From NCBI GenBank assembly GCA_947095585.1, contig OX352765.1, positions 16,552,444 through 16,616,443 on the forward strand: DNA of 64,000 nucleotides. Reading direction: 5' to 3'. Below are positions 49,901 to 58,589 of the stretch, piece after piece (the first letter of the stretch is position 1; every line of letters begins with the position of its first letter). The notes beneath the pieces are model-generated. The model saw nothing but the letters and a program-made list of their open reading frames with translations, did no database searches and was not told where the DNA came from. The position numbers were made by a program, and so were the translations under genes. The stretch is from Nephrocerus scutellatus. Its lineage: Eukaryota > Arthropoda > Insecta > Diptera > Pipunculidae.

Positions 49901-52900
49901 TAGGCGTAACACTGGACAGATCCTCACTTACAAACTCAAAACGCGCAATAACATCCTGCAAAAATTTATTGGAATTGGACCAGTGGTTCATGTGCATCAG
50001 CACTTCGTACTGCAGCACTTGCACTTGTGTACTCTACAGGAGAATACTGCGCTCCAGTGTGGCTGAATAGTGCCCTTGTTCAGAAGATGGACGTGCAACT
50101 GAACAATACCATGCCACCTCATATCCGGGATTTTAAGGTCAACAGCAACACGATGGTTTCCTGTGCTGAGCAACATTGCTTCACCTCACTTGCGTCGCCT
50201 AAATACCGATTAAAGCTCAACAAAATTATGTTCTGCGTATGACGCGTGTCGCGTGTGGCACTTGTGATGGGTTAATAATTTTTTTCGACTTCTTTGAGGT
50301 CCTGTTTAACAACCTTCCACACGACCTAGAGAGCTGAAATTTTTTGAGTGTCTAAGTCAAAAATAACATTTATTATATACTGTGTATGAAGCGTGTCGCG
50401 TATGGCGCGTGTGATGGGTTGAAGTTTGAGATCCTTTTTAACCACCTTCCATACGAGCTAGAGAGCTGAAATTTTGATAGTGTCTTAGTCCAAAATAGAA
50501 TTTTTTTTATATTCCGTATGACGCGTACTGCGTGTCGCGTGTGGCGTCTGTGATGGATTAAATTTTTTGTGTGGCTTTTTTGAGGTCCTTTTTGACCACC
50601 TTTCGCACGACAAAGAGGACTGAAATTATGTGAGCTGCTCAATGTCATGGGCCAATTTTGATATCCCGCGATTGACGCGTGTCGCACGTCACGTGTCACG
50701 CGTGTGAGCCGTGGAAAAAGGAAAATACTTTGAAATAGCCCCGACCGCAAAAACAGATATTTTGGTGATTATTACCAAATAATAAAGTACTTTATGGCGT
50801 ATTTCGATGTATACATAAAAGAAGTTTTTTTTACTAATTGTATACCAATTTACAGAGTTATTCAGCTCAAATAATTTATGGATCACATATATATTACAAT
50901 CAAACACAATTTAAACAGAAATTTCGATATTTCACATCACACGAAAAATCCTTACGGAATACTAATTCCACAAAATATCAAAATGTAATGATGTGTGATT
51001 TATTTCGGCGATAGCCCAAAAACATAAAAAATTTTTTATATCTGCAATTCACAAGACAATAAAGATTATTGCCTTTTAGCTGAAGCACGAAATTCGACTG
51101 AACTCGACTTTATCATGAAGTCAATCGCACCTCAATCCTTCACTTCGGACAGAGGGACAACAACCTTATTGGGGGAAGCCGAAGTTGACTCTGAAGCTGT
51201 CCCAAGTCAATGACATTATTCTTGTACTCACTTCATCAATACGGAAATGCTAATTGCATTTTTAATTTATATCAATCTCCGGAGTCGTTCATTTGGCCGC
51301 AAGGTCTAAGCTGCCAAAATGGGAAAAATTTTAACTTCTTGTGTGAGTTGAATTGATGGCATGAGATTTGTGACGAACAGAAAATTTATAAAAAAAAACC
51401 AATAACAATAACTATTTTCGGAAGTCCGGCGGCCTTGCGTGTTACGAAAATTGGCTAATATGGAGGCCAACTAGAGGTCATCCACACAAAGAAATTTCTA
51501 ACTTTAAGATTATACCAGCAAGATGATTATCTAAAATTTGGTCGGTGGGGAGTAGTGGCGATTGTGATGGTGACGGCAAACATCGTCGTGTCACGTTCGC
51601 GTGGTGATTTCACGTTACGCGTTTCCACTTCCAAAATCGTTGCTCAAAAGTACAATCATTCTTATTCGTTGAATTAAATCATAAAAAATTGTCAAAAAAA
51701 TTGCATCGTGATTAATGGCCGCCGCGATTTGTGATGTGATGTGCGCTGATTCTGTCATAAGGTGGAGTGACTGAGCACACTGGTTTTGCGGTTTTGATGG
51801 CTCATCCAGCAGACCGATCGGCCAACGTGAAACCAGCCATGCGTGTCGATCGCGCAACATGCTGTCTGCCTGTGCTTAAGCATGCGCGCACTGGATGTTA
51901 TATAAGAGGCATGCACGCTGTCGCAGATGTAGATTATTCTTTTGACGTGAGCTGAGTCGTATTGAGAATTAGTGATCGCGAAACCGAAACCGAACAACTA
52001 GTGATATAAAAAAAAACGCAAATCAAAGAAAGGATATTAATAATCAATCGAACAAGGTGCGACAAACATTTATATCAATGTGATTCAGTGTGATACTGGA
52101 ATAACAAAATTTCTATAATTAATCATTTTACAAATGTCCACAACTGTGCTTCTTGCTTATTGCAAAGTTGAAGTTCGTTACTTTCTTTGAATTGTCCATT
52201 TCTTAGTTGCTTCTCTGGCACATGCAGTGTTATTGAATTTAACAAACACTGAGCTGAATTTAACTAAGGAAGCTAAAGTGTTCCTTACAAATATTACATT
52301 ACATGTTTTCCTTTTTACTAATCGCTAAGTTTTTGAAGCCAAGTTTTTGTAGAAAACAAGTTTTTTGAATCGCTGTTGGATCATTTGATACAACCTAAAT
52401 AGAAAGGATCCTAAAACAACGAATCATACTCCAGAGCAGGTCTCCCCAGTGATCGGTATAGTGGAACACAAAAAACAAACAGATCAGAGAGCTCTTTAGA
52501 ATTCTTCTTCTAGTTCTTCTATCATCCTGATTCCATTGCATTGCGTATTTTGCTATGGACCTGTTGCCTTTTCGTAGTGTATAACCAATCCACTGCCACT
52601 TCCGTCGTTGGATGGTTTTGCCTATTGGTTCCTGACCCGTTCTCTGGTAAAGAAGTTCGTTAGAGATACGGTTAGGCCAGAAAACCCTTAAGATGTTCCG
52701 TAGGCACCTATTTACGAAAGTTTGTAATCTTTTTGTGAAAGTAGCGGTTACCTTCCAAGTACTGCACCCATACAACAGGAGAGATTCAACATTTGAACGG
52801 AACAGTCGCAGCTTGGTGTTTATGCTGATCGCATTGCTTCGCCATATCATGGACATCATTCCAAACTGATTGCCTTTGCCGATTCGGTTGACAATGTCCT

Positions 52901-55900
52901 GTTCGGTTCCACCTTCGGTCGAGACAATACTTCAAAGATATTGGAAACTCTCTACTCTCTCTACCGGCTGTCCAGCAATGTTAACTTGAGTTCCTTAGTT
53001 AGGTTGATGATTTTGGTTTTGGCAGTATTTATCTTCAAAACCGCAACATTTGCCTCCCTTTCCACATTTGTTGTCATTTGGTGCAGCTCTATGTGTGAGA
53101 GTAAACAAACGTCGTCAGCGTAGTCCAGATGTTTGAATTGAGATGTAAGAGTCCAACGAATTCCTCCGTTTCCAATACATAAAGCTGCGCAAAGTACATC
53201 GCTAATCACCAACAAAAAAAAGTATCGGCGATAGAATGCAACCTTGTCGTACCCCACTTAGGATCTCGAATTCCTCTAACAGCTTTCCTCTATGCAGCAC
53301 ATGACATTTAGAGCCATCATAGGTTGCATTAGTAATAGCTATTAGTTTACACCCCTCCTGCTCAAGGCGAGCCAGATAAACTGTATGATGACACTGTAAA
53401 ACGCCTTCTCAAAATCGATGAACAGCAGGTGCAGTGGTGACCGGAATTCAACGCAATATTCAATACTGATCCGCAGGGTGTTTACGTAGTCGACACAGTA
53501 GTATTCAGAGCGGAAGTCCCCTTGTTCGGCATTGGTTGTATTTTCCCGATGTTCCTTAATTCGCTCAAGTACTACTTTGGCTTTTACCTCTGCAACTGCA
53601 GAAAAAAACACAAGTGCCTCTCCAATTTTCGCACTCCATAAGAGTAACTTTTTTAGGGAGCTTCTTCCACTCGTCGGGGAAACTTTCTGACTCCCAAGCT
53701 CTCTCTACAAGAGGATATAGAAGCTCTGCTGATGTCGTTGGAGCGGCACGCAGAAGCTCTGCGGGTATACCATCTAGTCCTACCGACTTTTTGTTCTTTA
53801 GTGCGATCTCATCTTTAATGGGAGTTAAGGTGCGAATTCGGGACACAGCTACTTTCGGCAGCTCCGTTTGATTTGGGTGCATATCGTTAGCGAATACACG
53901 GTTAAAGACTGTAGTTAAATGCTCCTTTCATCGTTTGAGCTGATCCTCATCTGAAATATGCGATGAAACATACGCAATATTAATTATTTTTCACACGCCC
54001 ATAGACGAAAGTGACTGTTTTATACACTATAACCCAGCATCGAAAGTAGCCGTTATACACACTAGTGAGTTAACATATAATATACTTTTGTTATTTACTG
54101 CCGTCACAGCGAACACACATTCCCAGAGTAATTTTGCATTGCGCATAACCGGTTTAGCAAAAAAAAAACCGGTTATGGTCGTGTGAAAAATACCGTACAT
54201 TACTCGCAGCAAAGTGTTCCCCGTGCTCGTTGGATACTCGCAATCACTTCTAAAATTCTTATGTTAGTAGCTTTGATTATGTTTTCAAAGTACCTTCAGA
54301 GCCTATTCAGACACTTCGCGTCGGTATGTGTCTGTGTTTCTGTCTGTCTATCGGTGGTTTGCTGGTGAAATTTCGTGATCAATTTTTAACCCACTTCTTA
54401 AAGCAAAGACAGAGGAAGGTCGTAAATCCATCACCATTTTGTAGTGCCAGAAGTACATCGCTTACATATATGATGAACAGCAAGCGTCCAAAAACCGAGC
54501 CCTATGGTACACCATATATTCTTGAATGTTGATTGCTATATGTATTTGATTTGAGTGACTCAAATCATTTGGTTTGTCAATTAGCTTTTAAATCAGTATA
54601 GTCCTTCTCCCCGAAAGGTTGGTAACCTTTTCCAAGATGGTCTATAATAAGTTTCAATATTGTATTGGTTTACATTCTATTCCTTCCAAAATTAATTTTC
54701 CAAAAAAAATAAGGCCTCTCTTAACATAATAACATCTTACTAACCACACCCCTACAAACAGATAAAATATCACCAACCACCTAGATGCTAGATGCTTACT
54801 TCTTCATACAATAGCTCATAAACTCATCTTCTTTCTATTTCAGCATGAACCAGCGCTGCCACACGATCGTCCTGATATATATCGTCGCTATCAGCGCCTG
54901 CTTGGCCGATGATCGATGGGCTTGGTCAAGTCATAATCGTCATGATCGTGCCTTAAGCGATCGTTTGGACAAAGACTTAAGCTATCAGGATAAATATCGT
55001 GGAGCTTTGTACGGTCGTGATAGGGACCGTGAGCCAACAACCAGGCGACCATCGATCAATGGCGTTAGCGATCCGCAAATCGATGACATTGACGACTATC
55101 CTGATCCGGATGATTCGAAAATCAATCGCGACTATCCGTATCCATATCCTTTAGGTGGTTTTCCAGGTGGTTATCAGCCCGGTGGCTTTAATCAATTTGC
55201 ACCCGGTGGTGGATTCATAAATCGCCAGCATGGACATCCAGCGAATGGAATTCTAGTTGGACCAGGAGGACCAACGGGAATTATTGGCAGACCAACGCAA
55301 CATTTTCCTGGTGCTGGTACTAGTGCTGGTGCTGGTGGTGGTGGTGGTGGTTACCCGCCAATCGGCTTTGGTGGTGGCTATCAAAACCAAAATGGATTCC
55401 AAAGTAGCGGCGGTAATGGTGGTGGGTACCCAATTCAAGTTGGCGGTGTATTACCAGGCTCACATCAAGTCCCTGGAGTTTTTCCTGCCGGTGGCCAAGT
55501 ATTTGGTTTCGGGCAAAATCACCTATCCAGTCATGGTCAACAAGGATTTCCAGGACAGGTAGGATTTCCGGCACTCGGAAGATTTCCGCCAACTGGCGGT
55601 TTCCAAATTCAACCGGGTGGCTATGATGGCACCGGGAGTGCTGGTCTCGGATCGCAGTATCCTCTTGGAGCAGGACATTACCATCCGGGTCCCCTACCAC
55701 ACTACACAGGAGGTTACGGTCTTGCCTATCCGGGAGCACCTGGTTTTTCTCCATTTAACACAATCGGCAGAGCCAACAATGGCTACGCGACCGCATTCGA
55801 CGACAGTGACGACAATAAAAATGGCACCAATCGAAAGCTCAACTCCGAGGGAAGAACAACAGAAACACCCCGCAGCAGTAACAGCAATCTCGCTGACAAG

Positions 55901-56617
55901 ACCATTGACGTCAAAGAACATAGATCTCAAAATCGAACCTAAGATACAATTCAGATTCCTGAACTCCTTTGTATATAGTTTTAGTTAGTTACTTAATATT
56001 TTAGCCTACATTACGAGTAAATTACTTGTCGCCACTTAAGTAAACATACCAATTGTAGTTATCACAATGATCGAATAAAAAAGTGCTCCGAAAAACGTCC
56101 ACTGCGATTGCGTTTCATTCTCGTCGCCGTCCCATCCGTTCGACTTCATTGCAGTGTGGATTTCCTCTTCGAACTTTTTCAAACGTTTCTTCACTTCTTC
56201 CGTCCATTTGTCCTCCTCCAGAACAGCTGTCTCCTCAGTCATTGACCAAATGTAATCGGTGACATTGCGGCGCATATTCTTGATGCCATTCTTAACCTGC
56301 AAAATGGAACGAGAAGCAAAGAGCTGATCAATTTTAAATACTCCGAGCTAAGCTGGTGACGCACTACAGAGAGGGAGAGGTCTATAAATAAACAAACACA
56401 CTCGAATCGAACTCACGCTAATTTCGTGCGGTTGCTCCAGAGATTGGAACAGCAATGCTCCGCCTATGCAATAGGCGACGACCAGCGAGACCAAAGTCAC
56501 GTGAGACACAATGCAAGTTAGGACTTTCCATGAGAAGCATATTGCGGTCAGGCAGCGGCTACGCGGTGGTTTATACAGCATGTGAGGCGGCAGGGATTGT
56601 GCCCGCCGACCGGACAT
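43790..56617 (-). CDS. Two-pore-domain (K2P) potassium channel, six exons, 727 residues
   Basis: Joining 56617-56417, 56296-56050, 45912-45786, 45719-44593, 44540-44256 and 43986-43790 gives 2184 nt, 727 codons plus stop, with GT..AG at every intron and no frame break. Layout: M1 at residues 32-57, a cap with sequons NVT and NET, P1 TIGYGH (148-153), M2 163-183, a cytoplasmic loop of about 430 residues, M3 623-640, P2 TIGFGD (661-666), M4 about 681-702, and a short acidic tail ending EEEDD. K2P channels are dimeric K+ leak channels of the plasma membrane that set resting potential. The start ATG has CAAAC before it, a good fly context. The loop, rich in Arg, Ser and Asp/Glu, is far longer than in most K2P channels; some uncharacterised Drosophila K2P genes also have long loops, but I cannot assign the ortholog. 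Intron 2 (10.1 kb) contains another gene on the opposite strand. Confidence 0.92.
44256..44540 (-). CDS. K2P exon 5: loop end, M3 and pore helix 2
   Basis: Acceptor TTTCACAG, donor GTGAGT. Encodes the last part of the loop (PLPPSPRIMSPMG, a Tyr/Asp-rich stretch), M3 WLCVFLVVSYIIAGAFLF, and DSAYFCFITLTTI before the second filter. Ends after the first base of the P2 glycine codon. Confidence 0.92.
44593..45719 (-). CDS. K2P exon 4: giant cytoplasmic M2-M3 loop
   Basis: 1127 nt with acceptor TTTCAG and donor GTGGGA, encoding residues 192-568. It begins FIYWRVCCFVCTREPKRPRR, then a low-complexity region rich in R, S, D, H and N (RSRRRSVRHRYTSRS; RNRDRMRDRHTVERERQ), with acidic EFDEDLVECDDDEN near the end. 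No folded domain recognised. Skipping it would break the frame (1127 is not a multiple of 3). Confidence 0.9.
45786..45912 (-). CDS. K2P exon 3: selectivity filter 1 and M2
   Basis: Acceptor TTTCAG. Completes TIG and reads YGHISPRTDWGKVTTIF, then YAIIGIPLMLLCLSTIGDVM. This is the filter and M2 of a K2P channel. Too short and without an ATG near its start to stand out as an ORF. Confidence 0.92.
46310..46480 (-). repeat. Dispersed AACCCACTTCC repeat in K2P intron 2
   Basis: On the minus strand it reads TTTTTAATCCACTTCCTAAA, GCCCGATTTTATTGAAACTT, TGCACACATGTGTATTTCCG then TGACAACACTTTCTATTAAA. Similar text is found at 24455-24560, 40150-40250 and 57035-57120 (all plus) and in part at 54385-54405. 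Likely part of a Helitron-type family. Confidence 0.65.
46485..47825. other. Intronic non-coding stretch
   Basis: Within K2P intron 2. No recognisable ORF, repeat copy or RNA gene. Confidence 0.45.
47830..50250 (+). mobile_element. LINE retrotransposon, degraded, in K2P intron 2
   Basis: Plus strand: 47900-48185 opens an endonuclease (YPLNIEGIINAKSDYLSKLL, VAVIQESHTATDA). 49090-49560 holds RT pieces (ATGFDGTHPDFLVQRG, then EQASAGFRAGRNYTDQVLSL). 49590-49640 gives the LPQGTVLAPLYFNLYISD block. 49777-50070 gives CCFHLINQIANF and NPKYLGVTLDRSS. 50027-50130 gives TGEYCAPVWLNSALVQKMDV. Domain order is complete but frames break many times and the catalytic YADD is not cleanly readable. Clade uncertain (Jockey/CR1-like). 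Confidence 0.75.
50225..50790 (+). repeat. CpG-rich minisatellite repeat family, copy B
   Basis: Just over three tandem units of about 130-150 bases, each with a CpG-rich start (for example GACGCGTGTCGCGTGTGGC), then GAGGTCC, TTTTTAACCACCTTCC-like text and GAGAGCTGAAATTTT. The end GGAAAATACTTTGAAATAG, ACAGATATTTTGGTGATTAT, TACCAAATAAT matches copy A at 23290-23360. Confidence 0.8.
50795..51885. other. Intronic non-coding stretch
   Basis: No element recognised. 51540-51900 is richer in GC than its surroundings and precedes the TATA box at 51899, so it may hold promoter-proximal sequence of the nested gene. Confidence 0.35.
51899..52056 (+). promoter_or_regulatory. Candidate core promoter and 5' UTR exon of the nested gene
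   Basis: TATATAAG at 51899-51906 lies in a locally GC-rich context, giving an expected start near 51930. The following sequence has an insect 5' UTR look (GCGAAACCGAAACCGAAC) and reaches a possible donor AACAAG then GTGCGA at 52056/52057. The CDS exon at 54844 begins with an acceptor one base before ATG, so an upstream non-coding exon is required. This is the best candidate seen, but no transcript evidence exists here. Confidence 0.35.
52395..53984 (-). mobile_element. LINE retrotransposon, RTE-like family 2, copy B
   Basis: Minus strand: 53882-53565 (KKSVGLDGIPAELLRAAP, SFPDEWKK). 53611-53342 (VAEVKAKVVLERIKEH, then LHLLFIDFEKAFYSV, RT motif A with its catalytic Asp). 53257-52961 (FKHLDYADDVCLLSH with YADD). 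52859-52395 (ESLLLYGCSTWKVTATFTKR, GRTGQEP-type and RRKWQWIGYTLRKGN). Copy B keeps the motif A segment that is missing from both halves of copy A at 30541-31385. Frames break between blocks; no endonuclease remains, so it is 5' truncated. It ends at a MITE. Confidence 0.85.
53987..54190. mobile_element. MITE with TA-flanked inverted repeats
   Basis: Left end TTTTTCACACGCCCATA at 53987; right end, on the minus strand, TTTTTCACACGACCATA ending at 54190. TA flanks both sides (53985-53986 and 54191-54192), the target duplication of Tc1/mariner-type elements. Inside the right half is a 12-bp perfect palindrome arm pair CATAACCGGTTT / AAACCGGTTATG around 54144-54175. No coding; 204 bp. Confidence 0.7.
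54430..54660 (-). mobile_element. LINE RT fragment
   Basis: The minus strand near 54530-54450 reads YGVP, a stop, then GSVFGRLLFIIYVSDVLLA, the G-V-P-Q-G-S-V-L-G-P-L-L-F block of a non-LTR RT. Only this small fragment remains. Confidence 0.6.
54845..55942 (+). CDS. Secreted Gly/Pro/Gln-rich protein, nested in K2P intron 2
   Basis: The 365-codon frame starts one base after the acceptor CTATTTCAG; an upstream 5' UTR exon is implied. Residues 1-21 form a signal peptide (TIVLIYIVAISACLA, cleavage before DD). Residues 22-100 are charged (RHDRALSDRLDKDLS, RDRDREPTTRR, DIDDYPDPDD). From about residue 100 to 310 the chain is Gly-rich with Pro, Gln, Phe and Tyr (GGFPGGYQPGGFNQ; AGAGGGGGGYPP; GGFQIQPGGYDG). 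The tail is Asp/Asn/Arg-rich. There is no cysteine after the signal peptide and no known domain, so it is probably disordered and extracellular: a matrix, cuticle-like or secreted polymer component, but this is a guess. Function unknown. It is transcribed against the K2P gene and its stop lies 107 bases from K2P exon 2. I recognise no ortholog. Confidence 0.85.
   Translation: MNQRCHTIVLIYIVAISACLADDRWAWSSHNRHDRALSDRLDKDLSYQDKYRGALYGRDRDREPTTRRPSINGVSDPQIDDIDDYPDPDDSKINRDYPYPYPLGGFPGGYQPGGFNQFAPGGGFINRQHGHPANGILVGPGGPTGIIGRPTQHFPGAGTSAGAGGGGGGYPPIGFGGGYQNQNGFQSSGGNGGGYPIQVGGVLPGSHQVPGVFPAGGQVFGFGQNHLSSHGQQGFPGQVGFPALGRFPPTGGFQIQPGGYDGTGSAGLGSQYPLGAGHYHPGPLPHYTGGYGLAYPGAPGFSPFNTIGRANNGYATAFDDSDDNKNGTNRKLNSEGRTTETPRSSNSNLADKTIDVKEHRSQNRT
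56050..56296 (-). CDS. K2P exon 2: extracellular cap and pore helix 1
   Basis: Acceptor TTTTGCAG, donor GTATGT. Encodes the helical cap (VTDYIWSMTEE, KKRLKKFEEEIHTAMKSNGW), two N-glycosylation sequons, and FFGALFYSIIVITTI, the P1 pore helix. There is no cysteine in the cap. The exon stops after the first base of the first pore glycine codon. Confidence 0.92.
56417..56617 (-). CDS. K2P exon 1: N-terminus and M1
   Basis: 67 codons from ATG to a phase-0 donor (AGC then GTGAGT). It encodes a short basic N-terminus (SGRRAQSLPP, YKPPRSR), and the M1 helix ending AYCIGGALLFQSLEQP, the conserved G-A-x-L-F..x-E signature that closes K2P M1. Confidence 0.9.
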
Positions 56618-56639
56618 GTTTGGGTAACGGTGTGACTAC

Positions 56640-56960
56640 TGTACGACTTGTTGTTCTTGTTGTTGTTGTTTGTTTATTTTCGGATTTATTTTCCCACACA
56701 ACACGCGGGCTTAGCTTTAACGTGTACACGTATTGGAAACAACGATCAGAAAGACGTATTTATTGCTTTACATGTTTGTCTATTAGGATGTAGCTACGTA
56801 TTCGTAAATAAACAAATTATATTTTTACACGATCGCGTGGAGCAGTTTCTTAGGAGCTGGTGAAGCAGAAAATGGTTTTAACAAATCGCAGAGACAGGCT
56901 ATTCTGATCAGTCTTTTGTGAGAGTCACAAAAGAATAAAGCAAACTTTTCAGCTGTCCGT
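56640..56960 (-). other. 5' flank / 5' UTR of the K2P gene
   Basis: Upstream of the channel start codon. Contains a TTG-rich run at 56647-56676 (CAA on the coding strand), often seen in fly 5' UTRs. No TATA box or clear splice acceptor was recognised, so the transcription start is unplaced. Confidence 0.3.
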
Positions 56961-56969
56961 CCATCCGTC

Positions 56970-57240
56970 TGATTAAATTCTTTATAATAACTTCACGTGC
57001 CCATGGATTTGGTTGTCTGTCGGTCTGTTTGCCGTTTTTAACCCACTTCCTGAAGTCCAATTTTTTTCAAATTGTATACACGCGTGTATCTCCGTTGACA
57101 ACACTTTTTGTAAAACTTGGAAGTGATCGGACCCTAGGGCCGAGGACCCCCATCTTAATTTCTTCAAACTTATTTCGGGTTTGTTTTACATAAATTTTTA
57201 AGAAATTAATCCTTCAAATTTTGTGCGCATGTGCATCTTC
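56970..57240 (+). repeat. Dispersed AACCCACTTCC repeat copy
   Basis: TTTTTAACCCACTTCCTGAA, GTCCAATTTTTTTCAAATTG, ACACGCGTGTATCTCCGTTG, ACAACACTTTTTGTAAAACT parallels 40150-40250 and the minus strand of 46310-46480. It ends where an RTE-like LINE begins. Confidence 0.6.
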
Positions 57241-57244
57241 AACA

Positions 57245-58580
57245 ACAACATCGGATCACATATATCCTCTTGAAGAGAGAGCTTTGGAGACAGAAAGCTT
57301 CCGTGACTAGTGGAAGAAGGGAATGATTGTCAAGCTCCCTAAAAAAGGTAGTCTGGAGAGGCATTTTAGTTCTTTCCGCAGTTGCTAAGGTAATAGCTAA
57401 AGTAGCTCTTGAGCGAACATCTGGAAAATACAATCGATGCCGAACAAGCGGGTTTCCGCTCTGGATCCTTCTGTGTCGACCGTATCAACACCTCTCTGGG
57501 TCTGTATTGAACAGTCCATTGAATTGCACTTCACCTGCTGTTCATTGATTTTGAAATGGCTTTCGAAAGTGTCTGACAGTTTATCTGGCTTGCCGTATAT
57601 CAAACAAACTAATAGCTATTATTAAAGCAAACTATGAAGGCTCTAAATGTCATGTTCTCCATAGAGGAAAGTTGTAAGAGGAATTCGAGATCCGACAAGG
57701 TGGCAGTCTATCGCCTATACTTTTTTTATAAGTGATTAACAATGTGCTTTGCGCATCTTTGTCTACTGGAAAGAGATGAATTCGTTGTACTCTTAGATCT
57801 CAACTCAGACACATGGACTACCGCTTACTCTCTCACAGGTTTATGGATCTGCCCCAAATGACAGCAAGTGTGAAGATGGAGGCAAATGTCGTGGCGTTAA
57901 AGATTAACATTGCCAAAAGCAAAATCATCAACCTCGGTATTAACTCATTACCCAAGTTAGCATTGCTGGACAATTGGTAGAGAAAGTAAAGGTTTTCTAA
58001 TATCTTGAGAGTATTGTCTCGACTGAAGGTGGTAACGAACAGGATCGGCAAAGCAAAGTCTAGAACGATGTGCATGATATGTAGAAGCAATGCAATCAGC
58101 TTAAACACCAAGCTACGGCTTTTCCGTTCAAATATCTAATCCGCTCTGTTGTATGGCTGAAGCACTTTGAAGATGACCACTTCTATCACAAAAAAGAACA
58201 CAAACATTCGGTAATATTTGCCTACGGAACATCTTAAGGGTTTTCTGACCTAATCGTATCTCTAACGAACATCTTTATCAGAGAAGGGGTAAAAAACCAG
58301 TAGGCACAACCATCCAACGACGGAACTGGCAGTGGATTGGTTACACCCTTCTAAAAGGCGACAGTTCCATAGAAAACTACGCGATGCAATGGAATCCGTT
58401 ATCGCTAGATGGTAGAAGAATGGGTCGACTGAGGAATACATGTTGAGGAGGAGAAACGGCCTTTGGGGAAGATTTGAAGCAAACTGAAGCTCATTGCCAA
58501 AAACCGTACACGATGGCTCGTAGGCGTAGCAGAGGCCCTGGTACCCACAAAAGGAAGCAGGACATACGTCAAAGTAAAGC
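57245..58580 (+). mobile_element. LINE retrotransposon, RTE-like family 2, copy C
   Basis: Plus strand, degraded. 57345-57400 matches WRGILVLSAVAKVIAKVALE. 57530-57600 keeps LLFIDFEMAFESV (RT motif A). 57790-57960 covers the YADD-side region at the nucleotide level. 58290-58440 gives TIQRRNWQWIGYTLLKGDSS and AMQWNP. The 3' part fades near 58580. Opposite orientation to copies A and B. Confidence 0.8.
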
Positions 58581-58589
58581 ATTAATTGT

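Noticed and set aside
55257..55754. Alternative-frame ORFs within the nested gene
   Set aside because: GGT/GGC-rich codons keep other frames open; Val/Leu and His runs there are by-products of the Gly-rich frame.
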